A DNA stretch of 64,000 bases, taken from assembly GCA_027943245.1 (NCBI GenBank), contig JANDJZ010000050.1, positions 1 to 64,000 on the forward strand, in the 5' to 3' direction. The stretch comes from Acanthamoeba sp. SK_2022b. Taxonomy: Eukaryota; Discosea; Longamoebia; Acanthamoebidae. Below, piece by piece: positions 32,963 to 44,766 of the stretch; position 1 is the stretch's first letter, and each line of letters opens with the position of its first letter. The notes beneath the pieces are model-generated. The model did no database searches, was not told the origin of the DNA, and saw only the letters and a list, made by a program, of their open reading frames with translations. Made by a program: the position numbers and the translations under genes.

Positions 32963-35047
32963 TCAGATCAGCCGGTCATCGTCGCCTTGAATGTTGCCTG
33001 TCTGCTTGCCCTTGGTGGAAGACATGCCTGCCAACCGAGGAGGCTGGGCGGCGACTGGCACAATGTCGTGGAAGCGCGAGAGGTCGACCACGTACTTGCC
33101 CGATTGCTTGTCTTGGCTCACCACCGGCACCAACCGCGCGTCCCAAATAATCTCTGCCGTTTCGCCCACCGCCACGTACGGTATGCGGTTGAGAACAGAT
33201 GTTGGTTTCCTGGACTGGAACTGGAGTTTACCTCTGTAGGTGTACGACCACCTTGCCTGCAACTGCTCCGAGCATCCCTGCGAACAAGAAGTGCACATCA
33301 CAGGCGCTGTCAGTTTCACGAGCGAGCGAGCGAGCGAGAGAGAGAGAGAGAGTCTACCTCGTCGGTGCCGTCGAGCACAGCGATAATCTCGGTGTCGGAG
33401 GCGGCGAGAGAGGCCGGTGTGGCACCATACAGAGGGCTCCGCTCATCCATGGCGTGTACCACCGTCCACGGAAGCGGGAGGAGGGCCGACGAGAAATCGA
33501 CGCCACGAGCTCTTACGAGTGCATTGCATTGCGTGCGTTGAGCGAAGCGAGCGCGACGCAAACAAACGGGAGAAAGGGCACGCACCTATTTTCCATGGAG
33601 TGAATCTCATAATTGAGTTCGTGGATGCGAATGCACTCCTCCTCGTCCCCGGCGCCGCTCCATCTCTCGCTCTCCTCGTCCGCGCGCGCCGGCTCGCGCC
33701 GCAGCATCAACAACCGAAAGCGGGGCTCGCACACTTGGCTTCGTCTGGCGGCGAAGGGAGAAGGAACAATAGCAGATCAACCTCCCCTCACGAGAGAAGT
33801 GGTCAAGCGTCGGCTGGGACCATACCTGGTGTTGGCAAAGCGGAGCACGAGACAGGGCGCGCCGCCCTGCACGTAGTAACCCTCGGATAGGCGGTCGGGA
33901 TTTCCGTACCAATACCTTTGAGGAGGGAGCGCCACAAAGTTGTCAGTTGGGTCAGGAGAGCGCAACTAAACGCGCGGGCGAAGGAGAAAAGAGCAGTTCG
34001 GCAATGCGACGCACCGTTCCTGGTTGTTGACAACGGCGAGCTCCGAAAACATGATGTTGCGCTTCTGACGCGACGGCCTACCGATCTTGGCAAAGACAAA
34101 TCCTGCGTTGGAGGCAGCGGTGGAGTGGTGGAGATCGTCCCTTGGCCCAGTAAGCCCACGTCGATCCAAAAAGGCAGTACCATTAACCAATTAAAAAAAT
34201 ACCTTCAAATAGAATCAAATAAAAGTCCCTAAAACGGTACCGGTGATTATGGCGGTGGAGAGCATGCCCCAGAAGGCCTGAATACAGACCAGCACGTTGC
34301 AGTAGACTGATTCAGGGCTCAAGCCACCATAACCTGTCCAGGGACCGAGGCGGCACGCATAAGGATCAGCGCACTTACCACATGAGGAAAAGAGGAGATG
34401 ACCGACCAATGGTCTGCATGGTCTGAACGGAGAAGAAGAAGCAGGTCCAGAAGTCGATCAGTCTGAACTCATCCGCGGCCTTGAGTCCAAGCAGGCCGCG
34501 TCGGTCTTACACACACACCGCAGGACGGAGGAGACGTGAGACGACGGAGAGGAGAGGGGCGGAAGAGCGCAGTAGGACCTTGGTAGTAGAGGAAAGCAAA
34601 GAAGAGGTGCTCGAGGAAGAAAAAGAGGCAGAGGCCGATCAGAAGCTTCCACCACTTCGTGTCCAGCAGCGCGTGATACAAGTCGGCTGGCAGGAGATAA
34701 AATAAAAATTAATTAACCATCGATTATTTTTTTAAAAAAAGATTCTGAACCGCACCAAAGAGAGGCGCGATGGGTGCACCCCGTCGTTGGAGATTGAATT
34801 TATAGGGGTTGTCCCGAGTGATAAGACGGCACTGGGTGGAGTCGCGCAGGGGCGTCCAGCCGCTCCTGCGACCGGACCACCTCCCCCAGCATTTGCTGAA
34901 TCGGCCTGGCTTCTGGAAGGGTGCAGAGGAAGAAGGAGACTCAAAGATGGGCGGCAGTGTGGAACCCCTCATGCTCAAGTTGGAGGAGCTGGCACGAGGA
35001 AACTCATTGAGTTCGTCTGCGAACGAGAACGACTCGTGTGGTTCCAT
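32963..35047 (-). CDS. Inward-rectifier potassium channel (Kir family)
   Basis: Ten exons: 35047-34756, 34686-34579, 34505-34407, 34333-34241, 34102-34015, 33915-33826, 33744-33586, 33511-33358, 33277-33232, 33153-32963; sum 1320 nt, 439 residues. Topology is two TM helices around a pore: M1 KLLIGLCLFFFLEHLFFAFL, pore FFFSVQTMQTIGYGGL with the K+ filter TIGYG, M2 VLVCIQAFWGMLSTAIITG then FVFAKIGRP. The cytoplasmic C-domain shows FSELAVVNNQE, CLVLRFANTR, VVHAMDERSPLYG and EIIAVLDGTDE, all Kir landmarks. Kir channels set resting potential and are gated by PIP2. The M2 position that carries Asp/Asn in strong rectifiers appears to be Thr here (LSTA), so weak rectification is my inference. A start at 35086 is also possible. 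The 3' end abuts the CpG-poor block. Confidence 0.88.
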
Positions 35048-35163
35048 TGTGCACAGGCCGCAAGAGCCTTGCTCCGCACAGGGCAACCATTCTGCTCGCT
35101 AGCGCCCAGAAAAAAGAGAGCGAAACGAAGAGAGAAAACAAACACGCGCGATGGCCGACTTTG
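35048..35163. promoter_or_regulatory. 116-bp bidirectional promoter (Kir channel / NudC)
   Basis: Only 116 bases separate the divergent start codons. The segment is GA-rich on the plus strand near 35100-35145. No TATA box. Confidence 0.45.
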
Positions 35164-35646
35164 ATGAGAAAGCAGGGTACAGTAGACTGTCAGGCAAAGG
35201 ACTACACCTGGACGCAGACCATCGAGGAGGTGGCGGTGTCGGTGCCTGTGCCGATCACTACGCGTGGCCGGGACTTGGAGGTCGTTATAAAGAACAACCT
35301 ACTCCAGGTCAAATTCAAGAGGGAGCCGAAAGCGATAATCGATGGCGAGCCTTATGGCACGATAAAAGCTAAAGAATCGATCTGGACGCTCGAGGATAGG
35401 GACAAAGAAACGAAGGAAGTGAGAATCTTGTTGCAAAAGGCCATCTCGCACGACTCTTGGAAAGGGCTGCTCAAGGGCGACGCCATTGACTCTTTCACGG
35501 CAGACCAGATGGACAGGAAGATGATGCTTGAAAAGTTCCAGAAGGACTATCCAGGGTTCGACTTCAGCGGCGCTGACTTTACGGGCCAGGTGCCCAGCGA
35601 CCCCAAGAATTGGATGAAGGATTTGGGAGCACAAAACGAAAATTGA
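35164..35646 (+). CDS. NudC/CS-domain co-chaperone
   Basis: Intronless, 160 residues, starting MRKQGTVDCQAKDYTWTQTI. An ATG at 35151 lies in another frame and is not used. The CS fold follows: DYTWTQTIEEVAVSVPVP, RDLEVVIKNNLLQVKFK, then the family tryptophan in KESIWTLEDRD. The C-terminal helical part ends PSDPKNWMKDLGAQ, typical of NudC proteins. NudC-type CS proteins act with Hsp90 on dynein/dynactin partners and other clients. Size is close to NUDCD2 and other short NudC forms rather than full NudC, which has an N-terminal coiled coil. AATAAA lies 13 bases after the stop codon. Confidence 0.82.
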   Translation: MRKQGTVDCQAKDYTWTQTIEEVAVSVPVPITTRGRDLEVVIKNNLLQVKFKREPKAIIDGEPYGTIKAKESIWTLEDRDKETKEVRILLQKAISHDSWKGLLKGDAIDSFTADQMDRKMMLEKFQKDYPGFDFSGADFTGQVPSDPKNWMKDLGAQNEN

Positions 35647-35986
35647 TACGTCTTATGAAATAAATTGTACAACACAACTAGAGTCTGCTCATGGGTGTGG
35701 CACAGGCACAGCGATCTTGACACAGCCCCGCACGGTTGCTCCACAGGTGGCACAACGGAGAAAGCATTTCGGGAGCAACAACCAAACCGCAGAAGACAAG
35801 AAACGCTCTTGGCAAAACACAAGCTGCGAGCCCTGAACACCTGTTCACAACAGCAACAGCGAGCTTTGTTTGAGCTTTGTTTGAGCCTCCTTCTTTTGCC
35901 ACGGTGTGCCCTTGCACGTTTTGTGGAACGCTTTCTGAAGATTGCATCAACCAAACAAAAGTCTGACCTGACGACTTGGCACACAG
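35647..35986. other. Intergenic between NudC and Ser/Thr kinase genes
   Basis: 340 bases. Apart from the poly(A) signal I see no gene; presumed terminator of NudC and promoter of the kinase gene. Confidence 0.4.
35659..35664 (+). terminator. AATAAA polyadenylation signal
   Basis: Canonical signal just downstream of the NudC stop codon. Confidence 0.5.
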
Positions 35987-38900
35987 ATGAGCAAGGAGAG
36001 CAGCATTGATGCGAGCAACCTGCCGCCGGGCTATGAACTGGACCGAAAGATTGGGGTAGGCAGCTTTGATAGCATAGTGGTCGTTGCCCACCATCCACCA
36101 CACAGCCGCAAGGTGCCCCCTCCTGTACGGCTATATGCTGGCGGGTCATGCACAGGCCTTGCTCACGATCCCTGGTGCCGCACGACAGGTCGCGGTGAAG
36201 ACGATCGACAAACGCAAATGGAAGGCTAATGACACTTGCGGAGGCCTGTACGCCATCAAGCAGGAGGCACAAGCCTTAAAGGAGCTCAGCGGTCATCCCA
36301 ACATTATCGGCTTCATTGATGGTATGCTTCTCCTCCCCTTCGATGGTCGGGCAGAACGCAACTCACCCCATTTCCCTCTTTGCTTCATTTTTCATCGTTG
36401 GCAGCCATCGAGACAGATCACTACTACCATCTCATAACGCAACACAACACGGGAGGTAGGTTCTCCTTGAGCAAACTGTAACTTGCGCTCACGCTCTGTC
36501 GCTTCCACATCGCAAACCACGCACGCAGGTGATCTCTATGAGCATCTCTACGAAACTACGTACACGTTCACCGACGATGATTTTATGTCCGAGGACGAGT
36601 GGGGTGATGACATGGATCAGAGCATCACACCACGCGGTCGGCGCACTTTGTTCCTTAACGAACGCGAGCCCAGCGTGCCTGACAACGCCAATGGCGCCAA
36701 CGTCCGCGACCAGCAGGCCGATGTCGCCGTACGGCAGCGAGAGCGCCAGGGCATGCACCAGGGCGGCGCTCCAGCCGATAGCCCTCGCGGAAGCCGCCTC
36801 GGCCAACATTCGCCACGGCGGGTGCTCGAGATGAAGGAGTACGGTGGACGACTGAGCGATCAGGAGGCGCAGCCGCTGTTCCGGCAGCTCGTGCGGGCCC
36901 TCCAGTACTGCCACTCCCACGGCATCGCCCATCGCGATCTTAAGCCCGAGGTGCGCCTCATCTCCTCTTCTCACTGCTTTTCAATGCAGCTCCGCAGTTT
37001 CACGCATGATGCTCACCTTTGATTGCGTGCACGTATGCCAGAACGTATTCCTCGATGACAATCAGACGGTGCTGTTGGCCGATTTCGGGCTCTGCATGCA
37101 CTTCACCCCCGAGCAGCCAAGGTTCGCGCTTGTCGTGAGCGTGGTCTCTCTCTCTCTTTCTCTCTTTGCCTCTTCTTTGGCTTACAAGCCACTCGTCGCG
37201 TTGTCGCGTGCTTGACGCGCATGATGCTAGATTCGTTCCGTGCTGCGGCTCTCTGCTCTATGCCGCGCCCGAGGTCATCAAGCAACAGGCCTACGTTGGG
37301 CCGGAGATCGATATTTGGGGGCTCGGCGTCCTGCGTACGCTTCCATTCATTCGCGTGCGTGCAAGCAGCCGCCGAATCCACAAACGCTGCGCCTGTCTCA
37401 CTCTGTCAGGCCGGCTGCCCTCTGTGTTTCGTACAGTGTATGAGATGCTCTGCGGCTGTACGCCCTTCCAGGCAGCTACAGACGAGGCGACCCGACAGCG
37501 CATTCTGAGCGGCGCAATCGCCTTCCCCGACCACCTCTCCTCTCAAGCTCGCGCGCTCATCAGCGGAATGCTGCAGGTAAGAGAGCTATGGCTCTCCAGC
37601 GCGCCTTCGGCCGAAGCCGATGCAGGCGTGTGTCCAAGCATTCGTTCGTCTCACCGCTGGTGTTCCACCCTCCTCTGCGCAGGTCGATCCGGCGCTTCGG
37701 TTCGATCTCGCTGCTATCAAGAAGCACCCATGGAACCTCTACGCTCCAACTGCGACCAATTCTTCTTCCTACCTGTCGCCTCGAGGTACGAAACAGCTTC
37801 CCGTTCATCGCTGTTTTGTTTTCGATGACCAGACCACTGGAGTTCTTCGTCTCTCCCCACACAGGCCTCATCTCCCCACGCATGCTGCTGCATCGGGAGC
37901 GAGCCTCGGCGTCATCAACCTCGTCGCCCAAGCCATACTCGCACCTGAACCTGTCCGCAGCGCTCACGCCATCGCGCACCATCCCCTCGCCGCGCTACGA
38001 CACCACGTCGCCGCGTCGCATGGCCCTACCGCGCCCGCTCGTCAACCCAGACAACGCCGACTGCCTCATTGCCATACCTGGCGGGGCCGATTGTGAGATG
38101 CCCACTCGACCTCGCGTCTCTTCTTCCTCCTCGCCTCGCGGGCCCACGCCCGGACATCTGCGCGCGCGGCCGGCGCTGTGGCACTCGCCCCAGCTCTCCT
38201 CGCCCGACCCATCGCCGCGCGGGCCCGCGGGACTAGGCGCGGGTCTGGTCTCGCCGCGCTCGTTCCTGTCGCCCACGGCCTCGGCCTCGCTGCTGTCGCC
38301 GCGTTCGCGTCTGTCGCCAGGGTCACCGCGCGAGTCGGCGGCCGCCAGCAAGATCTACTACTCTCTCATGACCATGGAGGAGGAGCGCAAGCTGCCTCGC
38401 CGGACGACGAGGACCAGCGATGCGGCGGCGAACGGTGGCGGAAAGGAGGGCGACCGTCCACAGGCGCAAGAGGAAGGGGAGGAGAGCGATACAGAGGAAG
38501 ACGAGGACAGCGAGTACAGCGAGAGCGACAACGAAGACGTCGATAGCGGGGAGAAGTGTGAGCGGAGGCTGGCTTCAGCTAAGACCGCCACGAGCAGCGA
38601 TGAGAACGACGCACGGAGCAGCATCAGGGAGCGACTCAAGATTAGCCGAATTGACCTGAGCATGGTCAAGGAGTCGGGTCCTTCGGCTAGGCCTATCCCT
38701 TCACTCGTGGTGTTGGAGGGCGAGGCCGAGAAGCAGACCCCGCCTGTCGTCGCCAAACACAAGCAGGAGAGCGCCACCGACGGCAAGTCGACGAAGCAGG
38801 AGGCTGGCGGGCAGAAGAAGAGGGAGGCGAACGACCGGGGCCGTTTCGTGGACGCCCGAGCGCCCATCTACAGCGCGCAGAGGTAAGCCTGGCGGCATCT

Positions 38901-39146
38901 CACTTGTGGCGGTCCGCGACTAAGGCTCTTTTCCCCTCGCTGGCGCAGTCCCCTCGAGAGCCCTCGCTGTGTCGTGGAGGGCCGATCGCGCAGCTCCTCG
39001 TTTGGCGCGGCTAGGTAGGCCCGCTCCCATCGTGCGATGTCTGTTTTGGTTGCTCACGTTTCGTTCTATCCAGGGACAAGGTGGCGGTCGTCGACTTTGT
39101 GAGCACCGTGCTTGGTAACAAGCAGTCCGAGGGCAATCAGCACTAG
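35987..39146 (+). CDS. Serine/threonine protein kinase with insert and long Ser/Pro-rich tail
   Basis: Eleven exons: 35987-36112, 36189-36321, 36405-36455, 36529-36950, 37042-37121, 37231-37334, 37437-37576, 37683-37785, 37865-38882, 38949-39014, 39074-39146; sum 2316 nt, 771 residues. Catalytic landmarks: GVGSFDSIVVVAHHP (glycine loop, last Gly replaced by Asp), VAVKTIDKRKW, HRDLKPENVFLD, ADFGLC, CCGSLLYAAPEVI, DIWGLGVLLYEMLCG, then KKHPW closing the domain. HRDLKPEN and the CGS-YAAPEV loop place it with CAMK-like Ser/Thr kinases. An acidic, Gln/Arg-rich insert of about 80 residues separates the hinge (GDLYEHLYET) from YGGRLSDQEA. The tail of 430 residues is rich in SPR repeats and acidic runs and probably disordered. 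Substrate unknown. Confidence 0.82.
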
Positions 39147-39514
39147 CCCGAACTATCGCCGCTTGACCTATGATCCCCTTCAAACCAATGTACAGGGCCA
39201 CTGGAGTGTCTATACACCAGTAAAGATCGTTCGTTGCATGTCTACACAACTCATCTTGGTCTTCTTCTCGTGTTCTTTCATGTTTCGATTTCCTATGCTT
39301 GAGCTTGCGGCCAGGCTGTCGAAACAGCGGGACTTGAATGTGTGCAAGTCATGTTGCGGCCTGGCCGCTGGTGGCCGCCGCGTAGCCACCGCCCGGCTGC
39401 CTCCTCTGGCGGCCGACCGGCCTGCAAAGCTTCTGACAAGCGACATGCTCAATTGATTGGATAAAGGGCACTATCGTATGGTATGTACAACTGGAGTACT
39501 TGGGAGTATGATCG
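39147..39514. other. Convergent 3' intergenic region
   Basis: 368 bases between the stop codons of the kinase (plus) and E2 (minus) genes. Short frames only; nothing recognised. Confidence 0.4.
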
Positions 39515-40455
39515 TCAGTACACGCGGGCACCGTTGATGAAGCGCACGCCTCCAGACACCATCGGCCAACTGCGCGGTGGTGCCGTCCTCATCTGCCGTA
39601 CCACCGGAGTCGCGGCAGCCACAGGCACAAAGCGAAGAGGGTTCCGATCTGTGAGAGTATTGGGCGTTGGTCGCGGCACCTCGGTGGCGGGTCTCTCCTC
39701 GGCAGGCGGGGTAACCTCTGTCCTTGTGCGTGGTGTCATTCGGCGCTGAGTAGTAATTGGAGGGGAGTGTGTCGTGGAGAATAGGGAGGCCAGTTCTGCC
39801 ACGCTCCGGCTAGGGCTTGGCTCGGGCTCCGGCGGAGGTCTCTCGATCATCTGAGGGAAGCTCTGCCCAGCAATGCTGATCCCTTGCAGCGAGAGCCGAG
39901 CCTGAGGGTCCGGATCAGTGGTGAGCCGACATGTAGACTCGTACAACAGAGAAACAGAGAAGTTGGAGCAGCGGTACCAGTCGGTGGAACTCTCTTTCAT
40001 CGTTGGGGCAATCGCCGTTCAAGCGTGAGTTGAGGTTAGGTTGGTAGAGAAGCCACAGCAGGGAGTGGGCGTAGTCGACCAACCGCACGTCAGGAGTCCA
40101 TTCATCTGTTTTTCGATTCGTTAATAATGTAAACAAAGTTGTGCACAAAGGGCAAAGCCAGGTGGTCACGAGTACCAGATAAAATATTAAAGCAGATGCA
40201 GCCTTCGTAGTTGATGTTCGGGTGGAAGATCTTGGTCTTGCAGGTGACCGCCGCCACGGCCCGTGGATAGTCGGCGGGGAGCTTTATGCCAAACTGGAAC
40301 CGACCCCCTTGGTAGAAGCCGTCGGTAGGGGTGATCGTCACTGTCACCTGCGTAAGGTCGTTCTCATCTGGAAACTCTATTGTGATCTGGCCGTCGGAGA
40401 ACGATTGGAAGTTGGTCTGTTGAAACTCCTTCAGGATCACCTTGTTAAGTGCCAT
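39515..40455 (-). CDS. E2 ubiquitin-like conjugating enzyme with proline-rich tail
   Basis: Three exons: 40455-40176, 40105-39978, 39901-39515; sum 795 nt, 264 residues. The UBC core shows the order ITIEFPDENDLTQVTVTITP, YQGGRFQFGIKLPADYP, the HPN motif in KIFHPNINYEG, and the catalytic cysteine in CICFNIL, then DEWTPDVRLVDYAHSLLWLL. Core spacing and the EGCICFNIL-EW-P block recall the UBE2M/UBE2F (Nedd8) and related E2s, but assignment to ubiquitin or Nedd8 is open. The usual C-terminal helices are partly replaced: after REFHRL the protein runs into about 125 residues of Pro/Thr/Arg-rich, probably disordered tail. A second reading without intron 2 would end soon after VPLLQLL. Confidence 0.78.
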
Positions 40456-40727
40456 GATGGTTGTGGTGCCTGCGTGAGGAAGGCGCCAGGCGTACTTAAG
40501 CCAGCCCTGACCGGGTTTTCAGGAACAAAGGTAACGGAAAAAATAAATGCCGACACCTTTCACTTCACTGGTAACGGTGCCAATAGGGAGCGAGTGCGGT
40601 TACTAAGGCACTAAGAGTTTACCACGCCGTGCGATCCCCGTTTACGCATGTAGCTGAAGCGATTTAGCTCGAATAGAATGTCGAGAGTACAAGCAGAAAG
40701 CACCGACCCCGGCTGAACAAAGCTCCT

Positions 40728-41234
40728 TCAGTTGGGCTGCTGGAGATACTGGGCGGCGAGGCAGAGAAGCTCCAGGCTATCGGTCTTGGCGAGGAAGCGC
40801 TGGGCACGCTCCACGATCATCTCCCACTCATCCTCGACCGCCTTGAACCACGCCTCGAGCGCCGCCAGCGCCAGCGCCGTGGCCCACGCCTTGGCAGCCT
40901 CCGGCGACTTTGCCGCCTCGGCGGGCATGGCGCCCTCAAGATCGGCCAGAGTCTTACCCAAAGCTTGCGCCAGCTCAGAATTCAATTCCCAGCTGCATAC
41001 ACGATAAACAAACAAGTTGTTCACACATCGAGATTGAAGAGTACATAGAACAGGAAGGCTGTGGATACCTGCCATCGGCGTTCTGGCAGAAGAGGATGGC
41101 GTCCATCTTGTTCTGCTCGGCCGGGGTGAGCTTGACCGACGCATCGACAGTCGAGGCGCCGATCATCGCTGACTTGCCTGATCGAGACGGCGCGCAGCCT
41201 CCAATGCACACCCCACATCATCACCGAACACACA

Positions 41235-41270
<36 letters not shown>

Positions 41271-42356
41271 CGTGATCAACAATCGCACTACCTTTGGCAA
41301 CTCGGTAAGCAATCGGGGAGGCGGGGCAATACTTGCGCCAGAGAGCTCGGAGTCGAAGGGATTGGCCATTGTGAGGATGCTCCGCTTGCTGGAAGCCTCG
41401 TTGCCGACATACGTGTCCCTTTGGGCCATGCCGATCATCAGTCCTACGCAAACCCGACGCATTAGAATCGTTGAATAATCATTATTCGAATAAAATCGCG
41501 AAATAACAAGCTGGGCAAACCTGTGTGGCGCGGTCGGCCGACGAGCGGCGGGAAGGCGGCGGTCGGAGCATCGTTGCCGGCAAAGCCGGCCTTGAAGAGG
41601 TGCGTACCGGGTTCGAGCACGACCACCTGCGCTTCGCAGTCCAGGTCGAGTTTCGGCACAAACTTGCCCCACGCAAAGGGGTCGACTGCATCGTCACCGG
41701 TGAGCTCGCGTGCGTCCCGCTCGTCCCGCTCCCGCGCAGCCTGCTCCGCCGCAGCTCGCTGCCGCTCGGCCTCCTGCTGGTCGCCCTCCGTGCGGATGGC
41801 GGTTACCTCCACCAGCTCGGGCGTGTCCTCCAAAGCCTCATCCCGCTCCTGGGCCACAACAAAATGTTTAGAAATCAATACGATTAGGCACAAACCAAGT
41901 CATCGGATGAGTAATACCTCGATGACCGTGTAGGCTGTCTGGGAACAGAGGACCCCAAACTCTGTGCTGAGGTCAATCATCTGCTGTCGGTGCTTCTGCG
42001 CTCCATTGGCATCGAGTGACCGCAGGAGGCCACTAGCGGCCAGCAGGTGGACCACCTCGCCTGCACACGCACACGAACACGTCGCCCATCCCCGCCGTAA
42101 GCTTCGTGTTTAGCCGACGTAATGAGGGAGAAGTGGGCACTGTGGAGCACGTCGGCATCGCTAAGCTTAAACGACTGGTGGTAGCCCTTCTCGCCTCCCT
42201 GCGCCGTCAGCACGATCTCGGCAGCCTTTGTCCCCGCGGTGTCCTTCATGATCGTTGGCGGCATGAAAGCCACAACCGAACATCGCTCGTTGCACGGTAT
42301 CACTACCGGTAGATCTGTGCAAAGACACACACCTTGAGTCTCTCTCTCTCTCTCTC

Positions 42357-42412
<56 letters not shown>

Positions 42413-42760
42413 GCGCGTGTGTGTGTGTCGCGCGTGTGCGGTGTGCGTTTGTTGTGTTACCTGACGAGAGAACGGGTTCTGTGGTGCTCCACGAGAGGAT
42501 GGGCTTGATGAGCTGCCGCATGGCCTTCCTGAGCGAGCTCAGCACCTTGGCCTGAATACGCTCGCCCTGCTCCCCCCCCGCACAGTACCGTAGCGGGTCA
42601 GAGATGACTGAACCACCTCGCCTACTCTTTCACACCGTCGCCCTTACTGGCGTGCGCAGGTGCGAGTGCGTTATAGTGCAAGTGGTCACGCACAGGCCTG
42701 ACGAACTCGGCAACTCCATGACCGTAAGTGGCTAGTCCCTGGACCAGTCCGACGCTCACC

Positions 42761-42820
<60 letters not shown>

Positions 42821-43201
42821 GTGCGTGGCAAGTATCAACCCACGTTAAAACACCAGGTGATTGAAAAGGCGCATTGCGGGGGGCGTACGTCGGTGCCGAT
42901 GCCAAACGAGAAGATGCGTGTCAGCTGCGACTTGCTGCACGTCTTCTTTACCATGTTGAGGCAGCCCTCCGTGTTGGAGACCTAATGGCACAATACACGT
43001 AACCCATTAGCCGTTCGTTGGGGCTACAACCGTGACGGTGGCTACTCCGTACTTCGCCGTCGGTGAGCACGAATACGTTGCGAGAGAAGCCGGCCTGGGG
43101 CTCGGAAGAGAGAATCTCCTCGAGAGGCCTGTAGATCTCCGTGCCGTCCATGTCGGCGTCCATTTTATCCAGCAGCTTCCGCGCCGCCTGTTCAGCACAC
43201 A

Positions 43202-43244
<43 letters not shown>

Positions 43245-44766
43245 TATCATCAGCAATGGAATGCGAGAAGGGGAAGAAGGGGAGCGTACGAGGAGGTTGG
43301 CGTTGTTCATGGGAGCCGGCCGGGGGAAGAGCGAGGAGTGGTGGGAGCCGAAGGAGATGATGTTGAAGGTGACGCTCGTGGGCAGGCTCTGTAGGAACAG
43401 CCGCAGCGTGCGCACCGAGTCCTTTATCGGCTGTCCTTCCATCGATCCGCTTCGGTCGACCCTGCACTCAGTCCACATCGCCGCCAAGTTCGTGGACATG
43501 TTCAGTCATGTCTGACGGCAAGTGGGGAGGAGGCGCGGAAGAGGAGGCGCACAGGAAAATGATCTCTGACAGGGGTTCGCATTCGGTCTCGAGCACAGGT
43601 GCTGCAGGTCGTGATGACGAGCAAGGTGAGTGAAGCGCTCCTCGATTCATTCACCAGAAGGAAAGAGGGAGAGAGAGACGAAAAAGTCCCTCCAGATGAA
43701 TAAATAGTCAAAGTGTTCATAAATATAGTTCTTACTCAGGGAAACGACGGCCGCGTATTCGTGTTGAGGTTTCACGGCTTTCTGTATTACATGCACGCGC
43801 CAGTGCGAAGAGGGAGCTGCGTCAGTCAAGCGCCAAGCGAGCGTGTGAGACGCGAGTTAGTGGAGTACAAGTTTGTCGAGGGGCAGCTTGCCCAGGAGGA
43901 CCGTCATGTCGCCACCCTTGGTCGTGTCCCTCTCTGTTTCGATCACGACAATGACGTCCGTAACCGTCAGGTCCTTGCCCAAAATGCTCACCGTGGCTTG
44001 CTTTCCTGTGAATATCAAACATTGTCAGACTTGCATTTGCACGCACGCACGCACGCATCAGAGCTTCGCGCTCACACTCGCGCTCACTTACCGTTGAGGG
44101 AGAGGTTGGAGAGGGTGTGTGAGGGCGAGGTTATGGTGCGAATATGTTCGGGCATGGTGGCGCTGATTGTGAGCACTTCCTTGTCGTGCTGGCCCGCGGG
44201 AATCGAGTGCTGGATGGGCAGCACGAAGCGGTAGGCCGACGACTTGAGCGACGATGACTTCGCCCGCCCCACTTCCTCCACCGCTGTCAAAGATGATGAA
44301 GACGGCACCACATGCCTCACCTGCAGTTCCGTCACGTACTCCAGCTTCGTCTGCACCCCCTCGCCCGGCGCCAGGTTGCCTGTTGTGTGGTAAGAGGGGA
44401 GCATCACGGGCGTGAAGGGTGAGGGAAGTAGAGACCGAGGAGGAGCTCCATGGTGGAGGGGACGGCGATGGAGGGCCCCAGGTGGACGGCCATGTGGCTG
44501 GAGGCGAGGGCGTCGTCGTAGGCGTCGAGCGCGGCCTGCTTCTCGTTAAGCACACCCTTGAGCAGGCGGCCGCCGCTCACGCGCGCCTCGAAGCCAGTCA
44601 CGGCCGCGCACTCTTGGTCAAAGAGGAAGGAGTAGCGGGCCTCTATCACCTTGCTCCCCCGGTGCGCGAACAGTTGTTGGTGTGTGACGCGCGCCGCCCA
44701 GCCGGCGATGTCGGCGTGCCACGTGTTGGACCGCAGCTCTACTCCCTCCGCCGCGCCTATGGACAT
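40728..44766 (-). CDS. VIT + vWA protein carrying the N-terminal part of actin
   Basis: Sixteen exons: 44766-44436, 44379-44092, 44005-43916, 43816-43736, 43601-43553, 43461-43290, 43187-43053, 42981-42889, 42759-42694, 42566-42461, 42314-42141, 42060-41918, 41848-41521, 41443-41333, 41177-41069, 40992-40728; sum 2541 nt, 846 residues. N-terminal VIT domain ([56 protein letters not shown]), then vWA with [27 protein letters not shown] and VLTDGEV. The far C-terminus ([29 protein letters not shown]) matches VWA5A. Between them, after a charged coiled coil, residues about 648-715 are actin-like: [52 protein letters not shown]. This covers actin's first strand and all of subdomain 2, ending near residue 74. 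The rest of actin is absent here but is encoded by the divergent neighbour. Confidence 0.85.
41227..41270. repeat. (CA)n(GA)n repeat in VIT/vWA intron 14
   Basis: CA units followed directly by GA units within the intron between exons 41443-41333 and 41177-41069. Confidence 0.9.
42339..42410. repeat. (TC)n(TG)n repeat in VIT/vWA intron 10
   Basis: About 10 TC units then about 24 TG units inside the intron between exons 42566-42461 and 42314-42141. Confidence 0.9.
42761..42820. repeat. (TTG)20 repeat abutting a 3' splice site
   Basis: Twenty TTG units, AAC on the transcribed strand. On the minus strand the run ends AACAACAG and the exon starts immediately (42759), so the repeat replaces the usual polypyrimidine tract. 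Confidence 0.85.
43206..43243. repeat. (TG)n microsatellite in VIT/vWA intron 6
   Basis: About 19 TG units between exons 43461-43290 and 43187-43053. Confidence 0.9.

Noticed and set aside
33330..33352. GA/CGAG short tandem run
   Set aside because: A simple repeat within a K+ channel intron; no sign of function.
38178..38546. Alternative frames in the kinase tail exon
   Set aside because: The frame continuing the kinase domain is open for the whole exon and joins the later exons in phase.
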